From Boesenbergia rotunda (lineage: Eukaryota > Streptophyta > Magnoliopsida > Zingiberales > Zingiberaceae): 64,000 nucleotides of DNA. The notes under the pieces are model-generated. The model did no database searches. It was not told the origin of the DNA and was given only the letters and a program-made list of their open reading frames with translations. Made by a program: the position numbers and the translations under genes. Shown here piece by piece: positions 12,061-22,795 of this stretch. The stretch is from NCBI GenBank assembly GCA_024364735.1, contig JAGFNQ010000880.1, forward strand, positions 668,649 through 732,648. Reading direction: 5' to 3'. How positions within the stretch are numbered: position 1 is the stretch's first letter; the number at the start of each line of letters is the position of its first letter.

Positions 12061-12964
12061 CTGAGGATATGAAGAAGTGAAACCACAAAAAAAAAACAGC
12101 TTTCACCAAAATAAACAAATAGCTCTCGTGTTGAATTGAGTACCAATGTAGATTGATACAATGTGAGATTCTCTGGCATGGAGCAGACATGGGAGGATTG
12201 TGTAGTGAGATTCTGTGATGTTTCAATAATTGTATGATTATCACATTGATAATGTGAGACCAACATCAATATTGAGGTGTTGGAGATGGAGAAGCCCTTG
12301 TTGTTCAATTTTTTTTTTTTTGGAGACATCACAAACAAGTGGGCCTGAAAGCAATTAGCATGACATGGAACCTTATGACAATTACTCTTGCATCTGTTGA
12401 GCTAGAAATTATAATCCATCATAGTGTTACACCACTAGCTTGGCTTTGTTCCTTCATATTAGTGGATTTGAAAGCTTTGAAGTCAGAAGCTTGCACTAGA
12501 CAAACTAGGATTTGTTTTTCTTATTAGTTGAATCAAAAGTTTAGATACTTCAAATCATTTAGGGTATAAGAGAACTCAATAATTCAACAAAAAACAAAAA
12601 TTTAATAGAATTATCTTACATTGGAGAGTTATAACGAGTAGTCTCTGAAGCCAATCTTATGCCTCCTGTATAAAAGTCTATGAATAAGGTCATAATCTTA
12701 TCTAGTGAGAGGAGGACCTATACTGCATCTACTTTATGGCCACATAAGGATTATGCAACAAAGCTTTTCAAAGTACATATGATTGATCAGTATCATGTTA
12801 TGGTTTAGCTACAAGGATTTATCACTCCATGCAAATCTATATCATTAATAGACTTATTTAAGATGTCATATCTGAACAGATTAATATTATCTCAATAATT
12901 TTTCTCTATTTCAACATATCTAAATTACTGCAGATATGGATTCAATAAAATTTCAAAATAAAAT

Positions 12965-13290
12965 CTACCCTAACATTTTGAACAATTTCTTGATTCATTT
13001 TTGCTGTAGTAAACAATAGGCATGCCAAGTTCTTTACCTTATTTTCTGCACAAAATCAACACCTCCTACTGCAGGAAAGAATAGCATCACAAAGAAAAGG
13101 GGAAATGGTTTCAATTCCTTCAATGTAAATAGCAATGGATCCAAAACTATCGGAGATCTATATTTTCAATTCATGGCAGATTTATGAGGGGATATTACAC
13201 TTACCTATATTATGCCTAGAAACAATTAGAAAGTTCACATACCAAAAGAAGTCTACACTCCTGATCAAGAAGAAACAAGTTACTTATCAA
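12965..13290 (+). repeat. Duplicated non-coding segment R2, copy 2
   Basis: Partner of 6745-7085 with the same ordered landmarks, ending with 'gatcaagaagaaacaagtta'. It contains small indels relative to copy 1. Confidence 0.7.
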
Positions 13291-13562
13291 CTGCCCAAAT
13301 CCCCAATCAAATGAAGGGAAAAAAACTAGAAATAAAAACTTACATTCGAATCTCAAAGGAAATAGCCACTGCAAATCAAACCTAGAATAGCTTTGATCAG
13401 ACAGAGAAGAAACTTCAAGGACTTAGACAACAAAAGGTAAAATCAGAATCACAATAAAAACGATGCAAGGGATAATTGATCTCAAAGAAATATAGGTACC
13501 AATCTCTAACTGAAACTGAAGGATGAGTCACTTGAGGCTGAGGAAAAGAACTTGAGATGCGG

Positions 13563-13690
13563 AGATCGCAAGATTGTTCTGCATCTTGAGAATGGTGATT
13601 CCCTCATGCTTGGTTAAGAAAGAGAAAGATCGCAAGATTGTTCTGCATCTTGAGAATGGTGATTCCCTCATGCTTGGTTAAGAAAGAGAA
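13563..13690. repeat. 64-base perfect tandem duplication
   Basis: Two head-to-tail copies, 13563-13626 and 13627-13690, both starting 'agatcgcaagattgttctgc' and ending 'ttaagaaagagaa', appear identical. On the minus strand the second-read copy opens a frame starting MRESPFSRCRTILRS, followed by a Ser-rich stretch that would suit an organelle-targeting leader. The evidence for a gene is weak. Confidence 0.85.
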
Positions 13691-16604
13691 TATATGTCCT
13701 GCATAACCATCGAATAACTAAATTGACAATAGCATACATCAATAAAATATAGTAACCAAGATAGAGATTACACTACTTAAATCACCCAATAGAAACGAGC
13801 TTTCAATCCTTAGCCCTACAATACATTTGTTATTATGTCAAACAAACCTTCAGTGGTAAGATTCCTATAAGAATAATCCATAACAATATAGGAAACTAAA
13901 ATGCATTTATATGAATATCAATATCAAGAAAAAGAATAACAACAGAGTGGAATCAAAAAATTTATAAATTAACTCATGCACCAACAACGGTTGCTTAACT
14001 CAAAGTTATGAAACTAAAAAGGATTTTAATCAATTGACAAATGATCTCACATGTTCATTCATTTTGAGGGCTAACAGAATACTTGTAAGTATATTAATGC
14101 TCTACATAAGCCCAACTATTATGAGGTCAGAAATAAACTCTTGGATTAGGCGGAAATAAATCAACCAATAACAGTAGGATGCAATCCAAACATGCCACCA
14201 AGTACACGTTGGTAAAACAAAGAAATCATGTCTAATTGACATGTGTACTTCAGAGAAGCTCAATATGTATAGGTAATCAACAAGAAGAGGTCTTATATGA
14301 TTTTGAATTCTATACATCCACCAAGAAGAAGAAGAATACCTAAAAGGCGGCGGCAGAACAACATGGAAAACAAGGGAAGAGGTGTTGTCGCATATTAACG
14401 AGGAAAGTGTTATGGGTTTTGGTCATTGGTAGTCATCTTATAACCATAAGATGGAGGTCAGGGTATATAGATGATGGAGAAACAAAGGATAATTTGGTTA
14501 TTTCTTTCTTTCTTTCTTCCCATTCCCAACACCTAAGTAAACAACTTTATTTCCTCCTCTTCCTCCCCAATGCATCACCCTCCATCCTCCCTAGTTGCAT
14601 TAACCATTCTAAATGTAGTCTCAGGCCTGAATATTTATTCATCATTACTTTCCAAGACCATGGTGACCGATAACATATAAACAAAATGCTATAACCCATG
14701 ACACTCGGTAACATTACCTTACAAGCCTACTTTATTTTTCATTTACAAATTTTTTTGAACCATCAAAAATAAGAGTGAACTAAGAAACATCAAGAAAGGC
14801 CTTAACACATTTAGACAAAGTGAATAGGAGTTGCTTAATTGCAATCTTCAAACATAATTAAAAAAAAATCAAACATTAAGAAAGAGAACGGAAAGAGAGT
14901 GAAAAACCTACGCATAGTCAACTCTAACATGAGCCCTCAACCCAATTGTCTTCATCATTCAATCGGTACACCTTAACATGCTAAACCATATTGTAAACAA
15001 AATAGTTAGTGATACAAAATTCATGCAAGGTCCATCATAGTAGATCAACAAAAAAAAATTCAAATCAAAATGATAACTAAATAGTAAGATGGATTAAAGG
15101 ATTCATAAATTATATAAAAAAAAGAGACATAGACAGTTAAGATAGTCTAGCTATTGTGATTGTTAAAAAAAACTATTAAATGGAGCTTGTCCCAATATCA
15201 GAATTGCAATAGAGAAGAGGCTACAAGAACCTTTGAAACATAGAGGAAATCACAATTCACATCATATTTCTTACAAATATGAATTGGTCTTGCAATCAAA
15301 AATCATCCAAAACCACCATCAAGATTAATCAAACTCAAAAAAAAAGGCTTAAATGATGAAAACTATGATAAGAGTTGGGAAAGACAAAAGATTTGTATCA
15401 TGTGTGCATGACAGATACTTACTCAAGGCCCAATCAACCATGCCTGATTTTGCCACATTTACTTCACTACATTTCTCTCCATGTTACTTGAACTTAACAA
15501 CAAGTATCCAATCTAATTGTCCGTCACCTCGTTTTAAGTCCTTATATGTGGTCGATAGGGATGTTAGTGCTTGTCTCAAAATGTCTACATTTAGCATGAA
15601 TATTATAATGGGCAAAAGAAAGAGTATCAGTGGGAGACAAAGAATAGGAAGGAGGATTGGAGAAATAAGTTTCAAGGTGGTAAAGAAACCATGACAAAGA
15701 GATATATCAGTGAGTTAAAGGGCTAAATGTGTATGATGCTAATGCTCTACGCAGAAAATAATATAAGTTTCTACATATTTTATTGCATTACCTAACATTC
15801 AGTAATAAAATTTCTTATGATAACTGAACATCACAAACTGAGAAAGGGAGTATACCTTAGAAATCATCTTTGTGTTTTGAGTTATCAAAGTTTGACACGA
15901 TCATGTTGTGTGGTAAGTTAATGGTATATCATCTGTGAATTATCTAGAATCAAAAAATAAAAATAAAAACTCCACTAAAGTACATTTGACATACAATGTT
16001 CACAAATCCTGCATTATTAAGAGCCTTCCGCAATAATTTAAATGGAAGCATCTGAGTATATAACTTAACCCACCCACTCACAAAGGTATTTTTATACAAT
16101 TCAAATATTTATATTTGGAAAATTCGACAAGAAATATTCACAGAATGTATCGTCACTCAGTCTTTGCTCTCATTACCAAACATATAGCAAAATTCATAAG
16201 ACAAGCTGTCTCGATTGAAGGATCCCTCACCAATCTGTACCAAATAATGGGAGCAACAACGAAGTAGAGCAAGTGAGTCAAAAGTGCAGTTAAGGGAAAG
16301 CCAGACATTTTATTTAAAATATAGATCCAAAAAAAATTACCACAGCACAAAAGATACCTGCAATAACCAAACCCATACGTCCTAAGTCAAAGAAACGAAC
16401 AAAGCGATAAAACAAAAGTACCCAGTACAAACCAAGAAAAGGAAACGAAACCAAAACGAACAAAGTGTTTCAAGAAAGTCAATAAGCGTGCAATTATGAG
16501 AATTCACTACAATAAGCACAATACTAGGGCATCGAACAAAAATGCCCAGATCCCACAACACGAAGCAAGATTTCATGCATCGAGGGAAAAAAAATAGAAC
16601 AAAC

Positions 16605-16775
16605 CAGGGAGATGGAAGCGTGATAGGGTAGCATGCGGCCCATCACCAATTGGTCGTCGCTGTACCTCCTCTCAGGGCCGGCAGAAGCGGAGGAGGCGAG
16701 GAAGTGGCGAGGAACCCTAACGCCAAGGAGGCGTGGGAGACGGACGGGCAAAATGATGACTTGACTCTCACGCAA
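16605..16775 (-). CDS. Possible first exon of an unrecognised gene
   Basis: This GC-richer island is bounded by AT-rich DNA. On the minus strand a frame from 16775 reads an Arg/Leu-rich leader (RLPRLLGVRVPRHFLASSAS) followed by ERRYSDDQLVMGRMLPYHAS. It ends at a plausible donor (CTCCCTG then GTTTGT) at 16605/16604. The leader could be a mitochondrial or plastid presequence, or the upstream part ('TTAGGGTTCC') could be 5' untranslated with translation from MGRM. The following exon was not found, and I do not recognise the protein. It may be the 5' end of a real gene whose body is among the AT-rich sequence below, or another remnant. Confidence 0.3.
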
Positions 16776-17666
16776 CGAGCATCTTATGGCACGCTAACGG
16801 TCATATTTTGAATGGCTCGGATTAATTATCAGTCAAACATAACTTATGCTTTATATTATTTATTGTCATGTTCACCTTTTAAATAATAAAGTTTATTGAA
16901 TTTGAAACGAAATAGTGGAAATTACCATAAAATTCTAAATCACAACTCAAACTCTGCCCTCAGTCCCTAAGACAGAGAAAATATATTCTCTCTCCTTGAC
17001 AAAATCTAATCATTAACTGTAGCTTTCTCATTTATATGAATTTACCCAATTATCTTTTGTTTTAATTAAAATCGCCTTTGCAAGCTCATTTTTTCGCCCA
17101 AGCCCCAACTGTCAACGCCTTCTTACCCTAAATCAACACCGACTTCTTTTTCTAAACCATCGATAAACAAGCCCTTTATTGATACATTGAAGATCAAATT
17201 GAAGAGGCAATCACACCTTTATGAATGAGTCTGTGTTTGATCTTTTTCAATTAAATGATTTCATGAGATTTACGTTTAGTTTTGTTTATTGTGTGTATTC
17301 CATGAGATTTACGTTTAGTTTTTTTTTATTGTGTGTGTGTTTTGATTAGCTACAATTTCATGTCTAATATTTAGGATTTAGTTTAAGGATTGTGTGTGTT
17401 TTTGGTTGATTGTCGATTTGATGTCCAATATTTAGGGTTTAGTTTAAGAATCATGTGTGTGTTTTGGTTGACTGTCGATTTCAAGCCCAATATTTAGGAT
17501 TTAGTTTCTGATTAGGTTTGTATTTTTATCTATTCCATAGAGTGCTTATTTGAAAATTCCTTAAAATACTCGATTATAAATGTTTCATGATAAATTATAA
17601 TGGTTTAGTACTTGAAATAGTTCAATTTTTAAGAATTTTGAGAAAATTACTTAGAGTACTCGATTA
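16776..17666. other. AT-rich intergenic DNA
   Basis: No coding capacity seen. It could hold the promoter of the possible exon at 16605-16775. A short tandem repeat occupies 17256-17510. Confidence 0.5.
17256..17510. repeat. Imperfect tandem repeat of about 65 bases
   Basis: Units contain 'caatatttaggatttagttt' followed by 'gattgtgtgtgtttttgg' and 'ttgattgtcgattt'. About three diverged units are visible. A shorter related doublet, 'catgagatttacgtttagtt', lies just upstream. Confidence 0.65.
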
Positions 17667-18089
17667 TGTTAGGACCGGTAGGAGAGCTAGAGGGGGTGAT
17701 TAGCTCCGATCTTTACTCATTGTAGATTTGTTGCGGCGGAAGACTTGAGTAATGCTAACACCTTGATTTACTTGGTACCCACCTCCTTGAAGTGACTAAT
17801 TCAAGGATCCGCTCTTTCTCACTTTCACATACACTATGAAAGATCTTCTTCTTGAGGTGGAGAAAACCTCTTACAAGCTTTCAAGAAGATACAATAAAAG
17901 GAAGCAAATATAATAGAAAATCTTATAAAATTTACAACAATGAGCACTCTTTGCTTTCTTCTAGCTTGAAATTACCTCTAGAACCTTGGAAGTGCAGCAA
18001 CACTATGCTCCAAGACTTCTCTTGAAATGGTGATGAAGGAGGAGAAGAGTTGCGCGAGCAATACCCTAGCAATACCGCTAGGGTTCCCT

Positions 18090-18460
18090 AATCGATTACC
18101 ATGTCAGACTTAACCATTCAACGGCTATTTTTTGAAGCTTAATCGATTAACCAATTCATAATCGATTGCTGAATCGATTTAGCACCTTTTTGTGCTTTCA
18201 CGCAATACTGCGGTAATCGATTGTCCAATTGATAACCAGACACCTTAATTGATTGACCAATCGATTAAGAGAAGGTTGAATCGATTACCCAACCGATTCA
18301 ACCAACTTCTATTCTCGCACAATACTACGGTAATCAATTGCCCAATCGATTATCGGACGCCTTAATCGATTGACCAATCGATTAAGAGAAGATTGAATCG
18401 ATTACCCAATCAATTCAGCCAGCTTCTGTTCTTGCGAGACAACAACTCAATCGATTGCTC
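18090..18460. repeat. AATCGATT palindrome array in solo LTR C
   Basis: Many copies of 'TAATCGATTGACCAATCGAT' and variants, each holding one or two self-complementary ATCGAT cores. They are interspersed with 'AATCGATTACCCAA' phrases. The translation has no meaning. Confidence 0.7.
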
Positions 18461-18639
18461 AACCCTAACTTGCTTAGCTCATGTCTAGTGTCCCTTTACC
18501 TAACCCCGGTCAACCGTGACCTGTTAAGACTTCCTCACAAAATGTCTGATCATCCCTTTGACCGATTTGGATTTTTCCTTGCCTAGTTCCCAACTAGGAC
18601 TTAACCTAGTTCCCAATCAGGTTTGCCTAACAGTCGAGT

Positions 18640-19040
18640 TAGGTTTAATCTCTCGGTAAACTTCCACCTCGCCAACGTGCGATCTCCTTGATCCACCTGA
18701 ACCTCACTTAGTCCCACTAGGTGTGTCTAGTCCCACTAAGTCTTCTCCCATGCCAGCGTGCGATCTCCCCGATCAACCTGGACTTCACCTAATCCCACTA
18801 GGTTTTTTCGCATGCCAGTGTGCGATCTCCCCGATCCACTTGGACTTTACCTAGTCCCACTAGGTCTTTTTGCATGCCAGCGTGCGATCTCCCTGATCCA
18901 CCTGGACTTCATCTAGTCACACTAGGTGTGCCTAGTCCCACTAGGTGTGCCTAGTCCCACTAGGTCTTTTCCCATGTCAGCGCGCGATCTCCCCGATCCA
19001 CCTGGACTTCACCTAGTCTCATTAGGTCTTTTCCAGTTAA
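18640..19040. repeat. CTAGTCCCACTAGGT minisatellite in solo LTR C
   Basis: Units of roughly 60 bases contain the hairpin-forming word 'CTAGTCCCACTAGG', then a short pyrimidine run, then 'GCGTGCGATCTCCCCGATCC'. Around five copies are seen, with local triplication of the first word near 18915-18965. Confidence 0.7.
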
Positions 19041-19954
19041 CATTGACCCACTTGACTCACACGATATTCAAACATCATTATCAAATATCGAAACATCCAA
19101 CCTTAAGCTTACCAAGCTTACCAGACATAAGCTCACCCGAGCCTAGTCAAACTAGGTCAATTAACCTAACAAAGATTGCACCAACAAATTATAATAGTTT
19201 CATCCTCAATTTTTATATATTAATGCTTAAATCTAATTATTATTTAATTTTTTGGAATGATTTGGAGAAAAAAATTTGCCTTACATTTTTATATGAATGA
19301 AGCTTTGATCTTCAGTTTTTATACTATTGAATAGTGATCCTATCGCAAAGCGAGGTGGACTCCCAAGGATGAGGTAGACTCGAGAACTACTTCTACTGGC
19401 TTCGAGAACTACAAAAAAGATGACGCAACCCACCGGGAGAAGTCCTCGGCAAAGCCCTCTGACGATTAAGTCAGTGCCCGGTGGAAGAAATGAAAACTGA
19501 AGAAGACTGTAGCAAAACTATCTCGCACATACCCGCATATGAAGTGAGGAGAGCCTCATATAATCGAGGGAGCCGCCAGCCTCTGCCCCGCTTTTGCCAA
19601 ATTTTATCTCTTGTGGGGACAAGATTAGGGGTAACTGTCAGTTCACCGACCGGCACCGCCCATTCTGACATGGGCAAGGGGCGCCGTGGTACGGATTGCC
19701 AAAGTATGTCAGGTCAATACCATGTCAGCGGGATATCTGCGATTCGAACACGAGTGTTGTCAGGCCTGAGCCGACCTGCGCCGACTCTCGTCCCACCTTT
19801 ATCAGTATGGTGTCAGGGGGTAGGAACTCTCTCAGAAAATGATAACTCCCGAGTGTTGATGCAGTCTAGCCCAGTTGTTGTTTTGGTGTTTGACAATGAT
19901 TTAAGTTTGGTTGAGCGAATTTGGGTTAAAGTCCTGGTCGGGGACTGAGCTTGA

Positions 19955-20310
19955 AATCCCGGTGAGTGGAGCCGGATCCTGGTGAGTGAAGCCAGGTGAT
20001 GGAAATCCCAGTGAGTGAAGCTGGGTCCTGGTGAGTGAAGCCAGGTGATGGAAATCCCGGTGAGTGAAGCCGGGTCCTGGTGAGTGAAGTCAGGTGATGG
20101 AAATATCAGTGAGTGAAGCCGGGTCCTGGTGAGTGAAGCCAGGTGATGGAAATCCCGGTGAGTGAAGCCGGGTCCTGGTGAGTGAAGCCAGGTGATGGAA
20201 ATCCTAGTGAGTGAAGCTAGGTTGAAATCCCGATGAGTGAAGCCGGGTCCCGGTGAGTGAAGCCGGGTGACCAAAACCCTGGTGAGTGAAGCCAGGTCCT
20301 AGTGAGTGAA
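19955..20310. repeat. GTGAGTGAAGCC minisatellite in A1
   Basis: Alternating phrases 'GGTGAGTGAAGCCGGGTCCT' and 'GTGAGTGAAGCCAGGTGATGG' with a higher-order unit of about 60 bases. The reverse complement of the same array (TTCACTCACCGGGACC) fills 40110-40570 in copy A2. Confidence 0.85.
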
Positions 20311-20690
20311 GCTAGGTGTGTGAAAAGTCCTAATTCGGAAGGGTTGGGTGAAAAGTCCTAGCTTGGAGGGCTAGGTGAAAAGTCCTAACTTGGAGGGTTA
20401 GGTGCAAATTCCCATCCTGAAGAATTAGGTGAAAAAGTCCTGGCTTGGAGGGTCAGGTGCCTAGCTTGGAGGGCTAGGTTGGATGAAGTTCTAACTCGGA
20501 AGAGTTGGGTGAAAAGTCCTAGCTTGGAGGGCTAGGTGAAAAGTCCTAGCTTGGAGGGCTTGGTGAAAAGTCCTAACTTGGAGGGTTAGGTGCAAATTCC
20601 CAACTTGGAGAGTTAGATGGAAAATCCTTAGCTTGGAGGGCTAAGGTAGATGGAAACTTAGCTTGGAGGGCTGAGTTTGAGTCCCTAGAT
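20310..20690. repeat. AGTCCTAGCTTGGAGGGCT minisatellite in A1
   Basis: Units of about 28 bases, 'AAAAGTCCTAGCTTGGAGGG' then 'CTAGGTG', with C/T and A/C variants. The CTAG words at each end of the unit are self-complementary. Copy A2 lacks a comparable block, so this array expanded or was lost after the copies split. Confidence 0.75.
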
Positions 20691-21350
20691 CGGTCTGGTG
20701 ATCGATCAGGGATTCTGGCACGCTGCTCCTTCGTGGATCGGTCTGGTGACCGATCCAGAGATGACTGATCGGTCGGGTGACCGATCAGGGAGCACACAGT
20801 GAGGTTGGGAACCTACTGTGCTGCTCCTGATCGATCTGGTGACCGATCAGGGAGTATGTGTTTCACCCATTGACTGGCTCCTGATCGGTCTGGTGACCGA
20901 TGAGGGAGCAAGCAGTGAGGTTGAGTTCCCTTGCTGAACTGCTCCTGATCGGTCCCGGTGACCGATCAGGATCACTATGCAGATCGTTCTGGTGAACGAT
21001 CCAGCTTCGCGGGCTTCTCACTAAGATCGATCAGGATGGTTCCTGATCGGTCTGGTGATGACCTGATCGGACTGCTGACCGATCAGGTGACACCCTGATC
21101 GGTCAGTTGACCGATCAGAAGGCTTAGCCTGCGAAACTCAGAAATCGCCCGATATAAGGGTGGATCGGTCCGGTGAACGATCCACGACCTGGGATCGGTC
21201 TGGTGATCGGTCCAGGAGAATCTCAAAGAAATCGCGATTTCTGATTGAGCGTTGGGGATCGATCAGGACGGAGCCTGATCGGTCTGGAACCAGCCTGATC
21301 GGTCTGGTGACCGATCAGGAGGCTCTCTGATCGGTCCGGTGACCGATCAC
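20690..21350. repeat. GATCGGTC...GACCGATC palindrome array in A1
   Basis: More than a dozen copies of a dyad whose arms are TGATCGGTC and GACCGATCA, separated by a 3-5 base loop such as TGGT. Some copies have one mutated arm, for example GATCGATC or GATCGTTC. Spacers between dyads vary in length and sequence, so the conserved unit is the palindrome and not a fixed-period satellite. Confidence 0.85.
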
Positions 21351-22567
21351 TTTAATTCAAATATGCTGTCAGACGTCTGTTTTCACTGCCGATTCTCTGA
21401 TACACTGCTGATATGTTTTGATATGCATTGCTAAGCCTCTGTTGGAGTGTGCAAGTGATAACAGGTGATTCAAACACTCAAGGAGGGTCAATGGGAGGCT
21501 TTCCGTTAAGCAGGTTTGGCTGTTTCTCATTCTCAGGTTTCAACGGGCAACTGACGCAGCTGGTGACTGACGGAGGCTCAGCTGGAGAGGAGGTCTTCAG
21601 TGGACTGAGTGCTCAGGGAGGTCAGTGGGTTCAGACTGGCTCAGTGGATGCTGATGAAGCTTGTGATGGTGAGCAGAGTTTAAGAGACGAAGCTGGAAGC
21701 AGAGGAGTTCAGGCGAGACAGACAGAAAACTTGGGAAGTTGTTGCTGGGCTGTGTTCGTGCTCTCTGTTGCTTTGTTCTTGAGCGATCTTGTTGCATTCC
21801 TGTGCATCTTTGTGAGCTTGTCTTCTCGAGTGTCTCGTGTGCTTAACTTGTATCTTCTTGAGATCACTTGTGGAGAGGTTTCTCCATCGAGAAGGAGGCT
21901 TCTACTATCCGGAGTTCACCGGGGCTTGATCTGCCGACGATCAAGGGATCGCCCACCTTACGGGCACGCCAAGGAGTAGGGGCAAGTTATCCCCGAACCT
22001 TGTAAACGACCATTGTTAGCGTATTGGTTTGTATTCTTCCTTCCCTGCATTTCTGTTTCTGCTGTTATATTTGTATTGCTTCCGTTGTGGCTAACTTAAG
22101 TGCAGAGAAGATTCGAAAAGAGCCAAGAAATTGTGTCCGGCTATATTCACCCCCCCCCTCTATAGCCATCTCGTTCCCAACACCGAGTCGGAGTGTCGAT
22201 CGGCTGCCCTGAGTGAGGTCTCGGGTGGCAGTTAATGCCCTACAGATTAAATAGGGGACATTCCGAGTTTTGGGGACACTCGAACTGAGCCAGGCCGATT
22301 CGTCCTCAAAGAGTAGGATTAGAACGCAAGGAGGGCCCCGATTAGCTGCAAACCGAGTGTTGACCAGACGACCTTAAGTCGAGTATTCGCTATTTCTCGT
22401 TGGGGCTAATTTAGACTCTGGCTAGCTTTCCGATCGTGTGTCTTGACCCGAGTGGTACCCGTTTCCTACCCTGACACGCCGGGTTGTCGGAGCTTTTCTG
22501 GCAATGATTTGTCTCCCTGCGGTGCCACGTAGGCCGGCTAGGCTACACCTAGGCTAGGTCGGGATCA

Positions 22568-22795
22568 TAAGCATCCCCCTTGAGTATAGTCGAATGAGAC
22601 GTCAAGTCCGACTAACTAAACCATCGGTTTGTAACAATCAGGCTAACTCACCGAGACCGACCGACCGACTGCCAATACCGCGTGACTGACACACTGTGTG
22701 GCCCACGCCATCTCGCCCGATCTTTCACGTGCTCGGTGCAACGCCGCAACCGGCTTCTCGGCTTGGACACAACGAGACGGATTCGGGGAAGGAGC
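22568..22795 (-). mobile_element. Family B internal fragment next to LTR B1
   Basis: Directly outside the LTR end, the minus strand reads AAGGGGGATGCTTA, a polypurine-type tract, then GC-rich sequence resembling the start of the region upstream of the aORF at 29142-29560. It stops abruptly at about 22795, where AT-rich DNA begins, so the element is truncated here. Confidence 0.6.

Larger units (their letters stand above)
12061..16604. other. AT-rich region, no supported gene
   Basis: Contains the second copy of R2 (12965-13290), a 64-base tandem duplication (13563-13690) and a possible lone exon at about 12620-12712. The plus-strand frame at 15353-15694 (113 codons) is basic and has no motif I recognise. 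The rest is simple AT-rich sequence. Confidence 0.5.
17667..19186 (-). mobile_element. Solo LTR, family C (1.5 kb)
   Basis: Starts TGTTAGGACCGG and ends GCACCAACA, the TG...CA ends of an LTR. The flanks GATTA (17662-17666) and AATTA (19187-19191) are a near-match for a 5-base target duplication with one substitution. The left end carries 'GCTAGAGGGGGTGATTAGC', the mirror of the right ends of family A, so it lies in minus orientation and belongs to a related LTR group. No internal region or second LTR is present. The body is two minisatellites: an AATCGATT palindrome array (about 18090-18460) and an array based on 'CTAGTCCCACTAGGT' plus 'GTGCGATCTCCCCGATC' (about 18640-19040). Confidence 0.7.
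19854..22182 (+). mobile_element. Solo LTR, family A, copy A1 (2.3 kb)
   Basis: Starts TGTTGATGCAGTC and ends TCGTTCCCAACA, flanked by the perfect 5-base duplication CCGAG (19849-19853 and 22183-22187). It interrupts a family B LTR. No primer site, coding region or second LTR is present. In order it contains a 'GTGAGTGAAGCCGGGTCC' array, a 'TCCTAGCTTGGAGGGCTAGG' array, a GATCGGTC palindrome array, a stretch of unique GC-richer DNA with a spurious 183-codon frame (21428-21979), and the tail 'GGCTATATTCACC' plus 'CTATAGCC'. That tail resembles LTR 3' ends of Copia Sirevirus-type elements, which is an inference. Confidence 0.85.
19335..22567 (-). mobile_element. Family B LTR, copy B1 (split by a nested LTR)
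   Basis: Begins TGATCCTATCGCAAAGCG and ends GGTCGGGATCA. This is the same frame of ends as the LTRs at 25633, 28243 and 45849. Without the nested insertion (19854-22182 plus one 5-base duplication) it is 899 bases, matching the 899-base copy at 28243. Family B elements read on the minus strand, so this is the 3' LTR, and a polypurine-type tract lies beyond its right end at about 22568-22590. No matching 5' end or target duplication was found. Confidence 0.8.

Noticed and set aside
15353..15694. 113-codon plus-strand frame
   Set aside because: No motif, a basic low-information composition and an overlapping open frame on the other strand; no evidence that it is translated.
18090..18460. Repeated AATCGATT palindromes considered as a CRISPR-like array
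   Set aside because: Spacers are not unique or evenly sized, no cas-like genes exist, and the array lies inside a plant LTR.
19813..20274. 153-codon frame of HSPGPGFTHRD repeats
   Set aside because: Translation of the GTGAGTGAAGCC array inside a solo LTR; not a gene.
21428..21979. 183-codon plus-strand frame in solo LTR A1
   Set aside because: It lies in the unique part of an LTR. The counterpart in A2 is open on the opposite strand relative to the element and differs in sequence, so no conserved protein is implied.
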